From Maratus speciosus (Eukaryota > Arthropoda > Arachnida > Araneae > Salticidae): DNA of 64,000 bases. Each line of letters begins with the position of its first letter. The stretch's first letter is position 1. Under the pieces are notes generated by a model. That model was not told the origin of the DNA. It saw only the letters and a program-made list of their open reading frames with translations, and did not search any database. The position numbers were made by a program, and so were the translations under genes. This document shows positions 33,151 through 43,933 of the stretch, one piece after another. The stretch is from NCBI GenBank assembly GCA_963932465.1, contig OZ010786.1, forward strand, positions 594,259,038 through 594,323,037, given 5' to 3'.

Positions 33151-33286
33151 TTGTGTGTGTGGTAGAGTATAAATATTAGATCATGTGTGCCAGACAGTTA
33201 AAAAAAATAATAATTAGTTTCAGAAAAAAATACATTTCTAAAAATAGGAAATTTCTGAAATTTGTCATTGCTCTAAAGTAAAAAGT
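32906..33286 (+). repeat. tandem duplication, unit 186 bp
   Basis: TAACTCCTAAAGTTCTCGAG starts units at 32906 and 33092. The rest is nearly identical apart from the length of a TTTA tract (about 32940, 33123-33150). Confidence 0.9.
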
Positions 33287-33710
33287 TTTAGTCGCAGAAA
33301 AATCTGTCTGCCATAAGTCTTAAGCTTTATCTAGTGCAGTGTTCTCGTTGGCTTTTGAACAAAATTAGAGATTTGGCGAATAAGAAATTTTAAAAAAAGT
33401 AGCCAAATGAAAATAAATGTTAGCAAAATAGATTCAGCGTGAAACACTGAAAAAAACTCTCTTTAACCCCTTATTGTATCCATTTTTTGAATATGTTCTA
33501 AAATAACCTAAATTTTTGAAATTACTCAAAAAATAGAATTTCAACTCTCCGCTACAGAAATTATTAAAAATAAATACATTCTAAATACCTCCTAAATGTT
33601 TAAATGATTCAGGCATTCTTTTAGCATAAAATAGCAAATAAAGCCTTTGTGCAACAATATTAAAAAGCAGAAAAAACAACGTTTATTAATGCACAAATAA
33701 TACATGAAAA

Positions 33711-33762
33711 GCAGCAAACAGCTGTTTCGAATCTACTAGCGAGATTCTTCTTCAGTGCAACA
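33711..33762 (-). ncRNA. hammerhead-ribozyme-like motif (left arm)
   Basis: On the minus strand CTGAAGA (33755-33749) is followed by one extra A, a 6-bp stem GAATCT/AGATTC with a 7-nt loop, then GAAAC (33728-33724), and a 3-bp stem ACA/TGT around GC. The cleavage triplet would be GTT. Stem I pairs GCA before the core with TGC after it. The core fits C-U-G-A-N-G-A plus G-A-A except for one extra base between A9 and stem II. Activity is unknown. Confidence 0.5.
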
Positions 33763-33817
33763 CAGGCAGACTCGCTCAGCCTTGCTTTTTCTAGCACGCT
33801 GTTCCTTTTTCCCTGGC

Positions 33818-33868
33818 TTGCACTGAAGAGGAATCTCGCTAGTAGATTCGAAACAGCTGTTTGCTGCT
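33818..33868 (+). ncRNA. hammerhead-ribozyme-like motif (right arm)
   Basis: CTGAAGA at 33823-33829, an extra G, the stem GAATCT/AGATTC (33831-33848), CGAAAC and the short stem ACA/TGT before GTTT. It is the mirror copy of the left-arm motif on the opposite strand, with the same single extra base and the same stem I seed (GCA/TGC). Confidence 0.5.
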
Positions 33869-34538
33869 TTTCATGTATTATTTGTGCATTTTTAAACGTT
33901 GTTTTTTTTTTTGCTTTTTAATATTCTTTTAGCAGTCTGAATAAAAGTTAAAAACAGCTATCTTTGATTTACCGTCGTGAAAACATACAATAAAAATTGC
34001 TATGAGATTTCTACCAATAGAAAAAATTGACCGGCCAATGATACTTTAAGTAGAAGTGATAAATAGTATGGTTAATTCCAACACCACATTCCAGCAAAAC
34101 TTTTCATTATTTGGCACTTGTTGCGCGTAATTTTGTTTATGTTTTTACCATAGCGAAGCCGGCGCATAGACAGTGATTAACTGACAAAACCTATCGCACA
34201 ATTCTTTTTGTGTCTTTGGCTGTTGCTAAACTGAATTGATATTGAGTTTGTATCTCGATAAATGGAGCACTGTAAATGGCACAGTGCGATTGAACATGTA
34301 AAGCTACATCACTTGTTCAGAAACGCAGATAAGTCTCGAGTGTATTGGCACACGCACAAGCAAAGCAAAAATTGAGTACTCGCAATTTAGCGAGTGTGAT
34401 TGTTAGTTTACTCGCCAGATGAAACATTTTGTCGCGAATTGGCGCAATGGCGAACGGCAGCGAGAACACTGATCTAGTGAATAGGATTCCAAATTTCATG
34501 AAAATCGGATGGGTAGTTTGTGAGGAAACGACTGTTAA

Positions 34539-34735
34539 CCCCTTGAGGGGCAAGCGTTTGTGAATTGCTGAATTACCAACGGAATCTTTGAAAAAAATTA
34601 TTTCAAAATAAGTAAAAGCAATTTTACGACTTTTTTCCACCAAAGTTAGAAAAGTAAAATTTAATATAATTTTTCTGGTGTAAAACTTCATTATTCGTAG
34701 GTGGTATATAATATATACCGGTGCCCCTGAAGGGG
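34539..34735. mobile_element. TTAA-type MITE, family A, copy 3
   Basis: TTAA at 34535-34538 and 34736-34739. Ends CCCCTTGAGGGGCAAGC and GGTGCCCCTGAAGGGG. Inner TTACCAACGGAATC / TTTTTCTGGTGTAA. Confidence 0.87.
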
Positions 34736-34879
34736 TTAAAGCTCGCATACTTCGCATAGGATTGTACCCAGTCTGTCTTCCCTTAATTGTACAACTGCGC
34801 AATGTGCAAACTCGAGTTTTTATTTGTTTGCAGTATGTATATTCTGACAAAGCAGAAATTCTATTCTATTAATTTTTAG

Positions 34880-36150
34880 TCGTGATTATTTAATTTATTT
34901 ATTATAGTTAATTATTTAAATAAAAACAATTCTTTTTAGAACTAATATCATTTGTAAACAAGAAAGAAAAATCATGCGTTAAGCGTAGATTATAAAACAC
35001 TTTCCAACACTTCCTGAATGCTTTAACAAAACTTCGTTATTTAGGTAAATAAGGTAAATAAGATAACTATATAAACATTTTATAAATCACATAAAACATT
35101 TGAAAAACTGATTTCAGTAGTTCCTGTCCATAGCCAAATATGTATTCCAATTCTTTTGAACAGCCCTGTATTTGATCTGTTGGTTGATATATCTACTATA
35201 TAAGAGGAAAATTTAGTTTAGCAAGAAACTGCATAACAGGTTGAAATTCATCTTTCAGCAATTCATACTAATAGAAGGAAACATACTTGAATACTTTTGT
35301 ACAGATCTGTAGTTTACTTAATACATTTATTACATGCCACTGTTTAGCTAAAAATTAATTCAAACTAAAACATTCTTAAAACTACTGAAATTACATTTCC
35401 AGAAATTATCACCCATAGGCGGCCATTCACCCAAAACTTTGCGTGGCCCTTTATATCAATTTATCTGTATTCTACAAATATTTCTCAGTAAAATAAATTC
35501 AATTCATCGTAAAAATGCATAATCCCTTTAAAACCCACCTTTAAGCAATTTATGTTCATACTCAGTAACCTTTACGAATTGATTTCTGTAGCCCTGTATA
35601 TGAACTATAGCATTTATACGCAATTTATAGTATGCATAAATATAGTGAAAAAAGGGCATATCATAATTAAAAATGCATTTCGAGCAATCATTACTAATAT
35701 ACAGTAATTAGAATACAATACGGTATCTGAAATCTTTTCAAATACACCGCAAACATTTCCCCCTATACCATTATGAACGGAATTCTTTTGTGTGACCCTG
35801 TAAATGAACAATAACTATTCTTTGCACCGCATATTCAACAGAAAACATATTTTAGTGGAATTCATAAATGAATATCAGGTTTACTACATTTTAAAGAGTG
35901 TAACACCATTAAAAATCATTCAATTTGTTCCCATTGGCCGTAATATAACGGAAAACTTTTGACTGTCTTTGTAAATGAACTAAACATGCTACAAACTTCA
36001 TTTGAAATAGGGAACGTGCTATGGTAGAGATAACTAATATCCAAACATTTCAGAACGATCCGATCATATTTACGATAGTTAGAGCGTGGACAGACGGACA
36101 GACAAACCGAAGTCTAAACACTTTTCAACTTTGTTGGAAAGTGTTAAAAA
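34880..36150. repeat. long repeat R4, copy 1, with internal sub-repeats
   Basis: Opens with AAACACTTTCCAACACTTCC (34995) and closes with ACTTTGTTGGAAAGTGTTAA (36128), an inverted pair. Between them are five or six diverged sub-repeats, each ending like TTCTTTTGxxxGxCCTGTATxTGAAC (near 35150, 35300, 35450, 35590, 35790, 35960). Near the right end is GGACAGACGGACAGACA. It matches 46640-49010. No coding potential; the element class is unknown. Confidence 0.65.
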
Positions 36151-37440
36151 TGGCAAAATGTTGGCCGTCTAATAGCTGTAGTTTTCGAAATTGTAAGAAA
36201 ACTCTTTTTGTGATAAAGTTCATTTATTTCGTTTTCAAAAGAATAAAACAAGTTAGTAACATTTTTTATAATATAGTTTCAAATGTCGCAGATTTAATAC
36301 GCTCGTTTTTATTTATTTTTTTTTATGTAATGAAAAATGACGCATAAAATTAGTTAATATATGTAAAGATAGAATTCTGTAGTCTCATTTTTTTCTCAAT
36401 TCATTATGTGCAAAAATGATAAAAAGTGATATACACGATTGTAATCCCAATGAGAATACAGCGTTTTTGAATATTTAGAATATGTATAGAATTTAATTAC
36501 AAAAAAAGTATTCAATTTTAAGCCTTTTTTTTTCCTTTATCGAGCGCAGACAACAGGTTTCCAATATTCTCTTGATCGCATTGCACACATGTTATTTAAT
36601 TTACAAATATTTTATTTATTTAATTTAAAACTCATTTCATTTTATATTCGGAATCATTTTAATTTAAAATGCATGCATTAAATGTTGTATTATTAAACGA
36701 ATAAGTAATGTTCATTTATTTGTTTAAATATTTTGCTATTCTAGACAATAGCTTCAATAATTTTCTTGAAATCGCCCGATTAGATTTTTTTTGGAAACAG
36801 ATAAAGCTATTTAGAGAATGCCTGTTCAAAATTCAATCACGCATTTCAAATCATTACTCACTCTTGGAAGATGAATCTTGTTTACCAGATTATCACACAC
36901 ATACCAGATTTCTCACAGTTTCTTGTGCTGCAAATATTCGTATTTAAAAATACTCGCAACGTCATTTTAGTTTCGGGGTCAAAGGCAATAGGGCGATTCT
37001 CAAAAGGTGGTCACTGGACACAAGTCATAACTTTAAGCCTTTCAAACATAACTTTAATTATCATTGACTTTATTATTATTATTATTATTTTACATTGAGT
37101 TTTTAATTCTATTCAGAGACAGAAAATGACATAATTTATTGTAAAAACTTTGTATAAATATCTTAAAATTTTATTATTATATGCTAAAGAGGCCAATTTC
37201 GGACATTCATAACGTTAACTGCTCCAATGTACCACCAAGAAAAAGAGTTTTAACTTTTTTCCAGGTGGTTCTAATGGTAAACAACGAATGCATAAAGGAA
37301 ACGGATGATTTTTTGATAATTTCTTTAAGAGATGGCAGGCTGATCTATTGCTTTTTTGAAGATAAAAGGACTTTTCTATAAAGAATTTTTCTGTATTTTG
37401 TTATGTCCGAAAGTACCGTACGTAACAAAGCATTTGATTT

Positions 37441-37469
37441 TATTATTATTATTACTGGATAATAAAAAG

Positions 37470-37505
<36 letters not shown>
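37441..37505. repeat. TA microsatellite region
   Basis: About 13 TA units preceded by ATTATTATT. Simple sequence only. Confidence 0.9.
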
Positions 37506-37509
<4 letters not shown>

Positions 37510-38250
37510 ACACATACAATTATAGGACACATTTACTACATTCTTAGTCTTAAGAATTTTTTAAATACTAAGATCAACGACCAAAATCTGTAACGTACTT
37601 GCGAAAAAATGTCCAAATTTGTAACGTACACAACTGCTAATTACATGCTTTAATAATTAATTTTCCAGGATAATTGCTGTCTTTTAATGTTTGTGTATAA
37701 TTTTGTAGACATACTATTAAAAATATTTATGTATTATATTTATAGACAAAATAAAAAAAAATTGGCCTTAAATTTGAAAATTTTAAAAATTACATATAGG
37801 TAACGTTTAATGATCCCACATTTTGAGAATCTCCCAATAATGTTTTCGTAGCATTAATCAGGTTTGGCACTCTTCAAGAGCTTGTAAGAATCTTTTATGA
37901 GAATTTTTTAACGTAATATTTACCTTATTTAATAAAAAAAAAAAAAAAAAAAATTCTACATTGAGATACAGCCACCAGCACTTTACGAAATTTCTGGTAC
38001 TCAAAAAAATTAAAATCCTGTGAATCCCTTGATGCGTACGATCCCAGTTAGTGCTTTTTCTCCCGAAATTTAAATTATATTGTGACTTATTTTTAATGTA
38101 CATGAGTTTATCAAAACAAACTCTAACAAAAATATTTTGCAATGAATCTGGTACACAAGATTCATCTTATAAATATTCAAATATTAATAAAGATATTAGT
38201 AACGATTCAGAAACCTTGCGCAAGAGATGGAGAGGGTGAATAGTATTGAA

Positions 38251-38687
38251 CACGTTCACGCCGGCTCCGATATTCATGTTTTTCGCAGTGAGACGGCAGT
38301 CGAATTCATGTTTCGCTTCATCTGGCGGCCCGTTTTTTTTTTTATTTTCTGTAAGGTAGAAGCCACGCCCTTAGTCATTGATGTTTTTTGAATAAGAAAA
38401 GATAATTCTCGTTTCCCGTTATGAATGTGTTAAGTTTGTATTATTGCATTGTTTTTACTACTAAATTTTCCAATATTCAAGTGTGACCCACTTACAGCAC
38501 ACGCCGTCTATGAAACAGTCGAATGTGGATCACCTGTAGTGCACGCCTTCTTTGGAAAAGTCGAGTGTGACCTACCGGAGATGCACACTGCCTGATGCGA
38601 CAATCACGCGTGACCCACCAGTGATGCACGCCGCCTGATGTGACAGTCGAACGTTACTCACCGGTGATGCACTCCGGCGTGAACGTG
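38251..38687. mobile_element. MITE with perfect 14-bp TIR and internal 43-bp tandem repeats
   Basis: Ends CACGTTCACGCCGG / CCGGCGTGAACGTG (perfect). The flanks TTGA and TAAA look like decayed TTAA. From 38481 to the right end there are almost five units of 42-43 bp, each with GTGTGACCCACC-like, GTGATGCACGCCGCCTGATG-like and ACAGTCGAA-like parts. This is much GC-richer than the surroundings. The related element at 41578-41806 carries a single such unit. Confidence 0.82.
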
Positions 38688-39074
38688 TAAAACTAGTTAC
38701 TATTTTTCATATTATGATTTTTTGTATTGTTAGTGCCTATTCTAAAAAAATATTAAATGAAAAAAATCCAATATAGTTATCAAATAAATAAATGGTTTTC
38801 CTCTATATTCTGTAACCCAGAAACCCCGGGTAATATCCACTTCTTATTACTAAATACTGAAACATAAATAAAGTGATAATTATAAAGGTATAGACATGCT
38901 ATCATAATTAGATGTTGATGCTAACAAAAATAATTGTTAAGATAAAATAATACTCAATGAAGGACATGTCCGATTAATAACAGTTCGCCAGAGCCAAACG
39001 AGTTTCAAACAAAACACGCATTTAATTTTCATGATAAATGCATATAACAGGAGACACGTCTACACGTGCGAAAG

Positions 39075-39316
39075 GTTGGTTGGTTGGTTGTATTTATGAC
39101 GGCCAATTATCTGCACGAGGGATATAGGCCCAGGGGGAGTGCCCTTCGTGGGGGTCTTTCTAAGGGAACCTAACCCGTATTAACGCTTGGAAATCCAAGG
39201 TTCGAAGAAAACCACGAAAACTTCGAACGATTAGGCCGACGGGCGCGATTGGGATCGAACCCAGCACCTCCCGTCTACCAGATTCGAGAGCAGAACCTCT
39301 CAGCCACTGGTGAGGC
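39075..39316 (-). mobile_element. tRNA-derived SINE with AACC-repeat tail
   Basis: On the minus strand the 5' head contains an A-box-like segment (CAGTGGCTGAGAGGTTC) and a canonical B box (GGTTCGATCCC) spaced as in tRNA. It is followed by an unrelated body and a tail of AACC repeats (plus-strand GGTTGGTTGGTTGG at 39075-39089). A 13-bp target duplication ACACGTGCGAAAG flanks it (39062-39074, 39317-39329). It would be transcribed by RNA polymerase III and mobilised by a LINE. The perfect duplication suggests a recent copy. Confidence 0.92.
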
Positions 39317-39836
39317 ACACGTGCGAAAGAAATGATTGTATATTTCATACGCTCAAACTTCACAAAATCCGTTCAATCTGGATCTCGTATTTCTTTATCC
39401 GTTGATGGTTTTTCTAAAGTGTACTTTATAGAAAGCTGTAAATAGAAAGCACGTATTTCTAAAATATCTGGAATCAAAATCGACATTAAAATTGCATCAA
39501 TGGCTGATATTGCTTGACATTTCAGAGATTACTGAATGGAATGAGACAGTAAGAGTGAAGAATCGTTATTCGTAATATAGCGTAAGCGCAATATTAATTC
39601 CTGTTTTTAAAGAATAACTTTTTAGTAAAAACAAACATTTCGTATTGTTTGTATAACACACATCACTTGATGAATTGGAGGTTTAGCCTGTTTTTTTTTG
39701 TTGGGGGGGGAGGGGGGTATTTTAGCTCCGAGTTTTTGCATGTTATTTGTTATTATTTGAAGAACATTTCAGAAAATTTTTAAACAAAAAATATATGATG
39801 TGGTTCGATTTGCCTGGATCCCTAGTGTGCTCGGCG

Positions 39837-40999
39837 TAGAGATCTGCACGGTCCGGCTCGGGCCTATTTTCCTTTCACGGCACTCGGGCCGGGCCCGGGC
39901 CATACTTTTTTCTGAAGGCTCGGGCCGGGCCGGACCTAGTAACTACTCTTTACGGGCCGGGCCGTGTTCGGGCCTTACTTTTTCCTGAAGTATCGGGCCG
40001 ATCCGGGCCTAACATTTTTTCTGTACGCAGCCGGGACTGGTTTCATCCATAGTCTTCACGGCCAAAATCTTCAGTGCTAGTTTTGACTGAGCCCGTATGA
40101 AAATCATTGTCTCGGCGTGACCTGATCCGTTCAAAGGTCAGTTAAATTAAGCATGGCCCAAAAATTTTTACAAAAAATGCATACATTTTTAAATCGCCAT
40201 TATTCTACAATTAAACATTAAAATTTATTCATTTTAAAGAATAGTAGATTTCTACGCTTGTTAAAATATAGCTAAATTAAAATATAGTAAAACGTGTAAT
40301 GATGTGATAACAGTAAAACTGCCAATGATGGATTCCTGTTTTAAACTGAAAAAAGTGTTAATCCATGCAAAATGAATACATTAATACGTAAGAAAATAAT
40401 ATATCATATAATACATTTACACTTGCTAAGAAAGAAACTTATCTATAACGCTTTTTTTTTCCTTTTCATTGCAATTCCGTCTTGGAAGATTTACTGTATA
40501 GCATTTTTTAGATTTTTAACACTTCAATACAGGGAATATGGATTAACAATATTAATGATAACTGAAACATGACACTGAATTAATGACTTATCAATGATAA
40601 CTGAAACATACAAGAAATAGAGATTCATTAAAAAAAATAAATATCGCAGCCTGCGGCACTTCTATAAAAATGAAGATTATAAGCATGAAAAAAAAAACGT
40701 TAAGATAAATATTTTTGGTCAGAACACCTCATACGAGACAAATTTTTAACCAAATCGATGTAAAAATCATTGTTTTGTGGAAATTCACTCGGGCCGGGCC
40801 GGGTTCGGGCCGAGATTTAAATTTTTTTTCGGGCCGGGCTCTGGCCGAACTTTTACATTTTTTGCCGGCCCGGCCGGACCAATATTTTTTTCTTGCGGGG
40901 TCCGGACGAACTTTTAATTTTTGTATCGTGTCGGGCCGAATTTTTTTCTGTGAGAGGGGCCGAGCCCGGCCTGGAAATTTTGTCCCGTGCAGACCTCTA
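39837..40999. mobile_element. hAT-like non-autonomous element with CGGGCC-rich subterminal repeats
   Basis: TIRs TAGAGATCTGCACGG / CCGTGCAGACCTCTA. The flanking octamers GCTCGGCG (39829-39836) and GCTCGGAG (41000-41007) match at 7 of 8 positions, the hAT duplication size. The outer 180-200 bp at each end are packed with CGGGCCGGGC words, on the same strand at the left and right ends, around an AT-rich centre with no transposase. Such words may be transposase-binding sites (inference). Confidence 0.85.
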
Positions 41000-41577
41000 G
41001 CTCGGAGTGTGCTTCCAATAGGGCTGGATCCGATAGATCACCAGAGTCCTTTGCAATCAATTTCCTTTAAGGATTATTAAAGTAGATAATATTGTCTGGA
41101 GCTTCAATCACTTAGAGATCAAAAAGTTGAAAATCAACAAAGTTTCAGCGATTAGAAAAAATGATCTATTTTTTACCCCATTTTTCGCAGTTTCGCGTGC
41201 TTCTAAAATTATTATTATATTTTTTATAAAAATGGCTGAAAGTAGCCCAAACTCCAATAAATTATATCAACTTCAATTTAAAATAAATTATCAAGATAAC
41301 TTTAACAGCTTTTGCGTTCTGATCCCAACCAATTAGAAAAAGTCATTTTCGGTAAAATGCGTTTATAATGATCTAAAGCAGTGTAAGCCCACGGACGCGT
41401 TGTGCTAAATCAGGAAATTTCTAAGAAAGGATTTCGAATTTCTCCAAATCGCTGTACACGGATAATCTATCTACAGGCTATTAGGGAATAAAAAAATGTA
41501 AAAAAAGAAAAATCGATTTTTCCAACCGAAAAAAGCAAATCCCCTTAATCGATTACTCAAGCATTGTTCTTACTTAA

Positions 41578-41806
41578 CACGTTCCCGCCGGCGCGGTGGG
41601 TCACACTTTACTGCCCCAGAACTGCCAAGTCTCCGGCTTTGTGGCTACCAGTATTTTAATACAGAAAATGTTGTTTTATTTAATTAGAACAATTGGGCGA
41701 TTTAAAGGAACAATATTTTCTCTAAATTAACTGTGGTGTGTAAAAAGCCGGAGACTTGACAACTCTGAGACAGTCGAGTGTGACCCACCAAGCCGGCGTG
41801 AACGTG
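41578..41806. mobile_element. TTAA MITE (CACGTTC ends) with a nested hairpin
   Basis: TTAA at 41574-41577 and 41807-41810. Ends CACGTTCCCGCCGGC / GCCGGCGTGAACGTG, and subterminal GTGGGTCACACT / AGTGTGACCCACC. Nested inside, about 41618-41767, is a hairpin with AAGTCTCCGGCTTT / AAAAGCCGGAGACTT arms and the inner ACCAGTATTTT motif. It is related to 38251-38687. Confidence 0.85.
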
Positions 41807-41817
41807 TTAAATGTTAA

Positions 41818-41989
41818 CTCATTAAAGCCGGTTGGCAAGAAAACTTTTCATGTAAAGCGAACAAAACTTTTACATTGGAATACCAGTATTTTAGTTTGAA
41901 AATTTTCACATTATCTAATATCAAATTTTGAGTGACTAAATTACAATGAGGAATTAAAAGAAGTGTAAAACAGACTCGTCCTTAATGAG
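41818..41989. mobile_element. TTAA MITE (CTCATTAA ends)
   Basis: TTAA at 41814-41817 and 41990-41993. Ends CTCATTAAAGCC / GTCCTTAATGAG. It contains ATACCAGTATTTTAG and ATATCAAATTTTGAGTGA, the latter also found in the large palindrome at 12305-13378. It starts 3 bp after the previous element's TTAA. Confidence 0.8.
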
Positions 41990-42263
41990 TTAATGATGTA
42001 CTAACGTAAGAAAATAAAACAAAGCTTAAATTCGATAAAAATATTTGTAAAGTTGGTTGCGCAAAATGCTTCCAACTTTTTTTCTCTCTCTAAGTCCTTT
42101 TAAATAAAATCAAAATTTAATCGCAATTTTGTAATAAAATATTTTATTAATTCAAAAGTTTAATTAATTGGTTTAAAGCAAATTAAATTACATATTGCAA
42201 AACTACAAGTAAAATTTGATTTTCCAATTTGTTTCTGAATTATATTTAGATACTTCTAATATA

Positions 42264-42387
42264 CTAGGGGGCTCTGTCCCCTACGTGCTACGTTCGCCAA
42301 CCCATGTTCAGACACTACAGACTTTAAAGCCACGCTAATTTGATCGGCTTTAAAAAGATTATGAAAGATTGCATTATAGTTCTTTTT

Positions 42388-42428
<41 letters not shown>

Positions 42429-42586
42429 AGTGGCGATCCCGATAAGAGGTTTTTAAGGCGAAATCAGCTGCTGTTAAGAGATACAATGGCTGTTTTCGCC
42501 TTTGAATAAAAAAAGTCAGGTAAACATTTTAAATAAACTAAGTAAAATCAATTAAGTAAACAGAGTCTTTGTCTCCCGGTATTTTT
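42264..42586 (-). mobile_element. Helitron 3' portion (non-autonomous), copy 1
   Basis: On the minus strand it runs from ATACCGGGAGACAAAGACTC to a terminal hairpin and CCCCCTAG. It aligns with 59811-60123 on the opposite strand. A poly-T tract interrupts it (42390-42424). The 3' CTAG with an upstream GC-rich hairpin is the Helitron signature. The 5' end was not located. Confidence 0.75.
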
Positions 42587-42589
42587 CAA

Positions 42590-43720
42590 CTACGCTACAA
42601 GAAAGTTCTTTTAAATAAGATATTTTAAATGTACTGTTTTAAGTCTGACTTAATTTTCACCAAAGTTTTCTTTCTCGGAATTCACAAAAAGTATTTGAAA
42701 ATCATCTCAAAATATTAAATAAATATGTCGCGCAAATATATTTTTAACTTTAAACTGTTTTGCATTATTATTAATTGTCATTTCAAATATGACGTAATTT
42801 CCTCTATTTATGACTTTTAAAGCATAATAATTATTTTATTAATTTAAAATTCCCTGTTTCTTTTAAAATTATCGTGAGTTTTTATGACGTAATTTTCAAT
42901 ATTTTCCTGCCTTTAACTCGGAATCAATTAATTCTATGATGAACGTTTTTTTTCTGTTTACAATAGTGACGTGTAAATAAATTTTTAATTTGGATGAAAT
43001 ATTATTATTTGCGCTGTTTTTAAAATTGGTAACAATTTAAAATAATATCCTTTTGAAAAATATGTAAAACATATCTTTCGAAATTTTTAAAATTTGAATT
43101 TAAAATTGAACAATATTAAAAAAATTTCAAACAATTAAAAAAAATCAGTCTGCACGTATAATTATAACGTATAAAATGATCTAAAATTGATTAAATTCAT
43201 ATGTACAGTTTCTGCACCTATAAATCATTTTTAATCTAACAATTTTGATCAAATTTAACATTAAATGTCTCTTAAAATAATTATTGGATTTAAAAACTGT
43301 CTACATCAGAGTGTTTATCAAACACTTCTTTATAATACCACCGATTTTAATATTTTTGTAGGTAACAGTTTTCTTAATATTAGCAAAGAAAGACCTCCGA
43401 TCACAAACATTTCATTAAAAGCGGCGGTGATAGTGTTAGTTACTTTTTTTAGAATAGAGAGATAAGAATATTTCAACTGACATTTATAGTCTATTACCTC
43501 TTAAGTAAAGAAAATGATAGCTAGCACTATGCTAGCATAATATGGAAATAGAGAAAAAAATTAACTATATACATTTCGTATTTTAACCCGGGAGTAGTCG
43601 CGTCTTTTTTTAGAACGTTACTAGTCGCGCTCGGTCTTTTTGTTGCCATCCCTCCGCATACAGAAAATATAAAATAAAAACATTTTTCAATTAATATTCT
43701 CTTAATAGTGTTACATTTCA
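42590..43720. other. AT-rich stretch with nothing recognised
   Basis: Only a short GC-richer pair GAGTAGTCGCGTC / TACTAGTCGCGC at 43588-43640 after TTAACCCGG stands out, perhaps the end of a decayed TTAA element. Open frames are short and unconvincing. Confidence 0.4.
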
Positions 43721-43933
43721 ATGAAGTTACAAGTTTGCAGTTTACTTAAATTACATATTTTATTAATGAGATTTGGAATAATGGAAAAAGTAAAAAAAAA
43801 AAAATTGACATTAATGATTGTTGCGTAGACTTTTCCACCAATTTCAACTTTGCTTATAAACATGTACCTGAAGTGAAAGCAGAGATGCCCTGTTACTTTA
43901 CTATTGCGGTGGAGAAACATTTAAAATCAGATA

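Larger units (their letters stand above)
33627..33922. mobile_element. foldback element with hammerhead-like arms, copy 1
   Basis: Two arms of about 105 bp (33656-33760 and 33818-33925) are near-perfect inverted repeats around a 57-nt loop, with a 30-bp one-sided tail at 33627-33655. The 12-bp direct repeat ATTCTTTTAGCA (33615-33626, 33923-33934) overlaps the very end of the right arm and looks like a target duplication. Each arm carries a hammerhead-like core (separate entries). There is no ORF. The architecture matches 63551-63863. A 12-13 bp duplication suits insertion by target-primed reverse transcription, as in Penelope-like elements (inference). Confidence 0.7.

Noticed and set aside
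34317..34850. 177-residue minus-strand frame
   Set aside because: It runs through a family A MITE and its flanks; composition and context do not support a gene.
36021..36347. 108-residue plus-strand frame
   Set aside because: It covers the end of repeat R4 and poly-T-rich flank. No family recognised and no splice or start context.
39240..39316. tRNA gene on the minus strand
   Set aside because: A and B boxes are present, but the cloverleaf is degenerate and the sequence continues into a SINE body with tail and target duplication.
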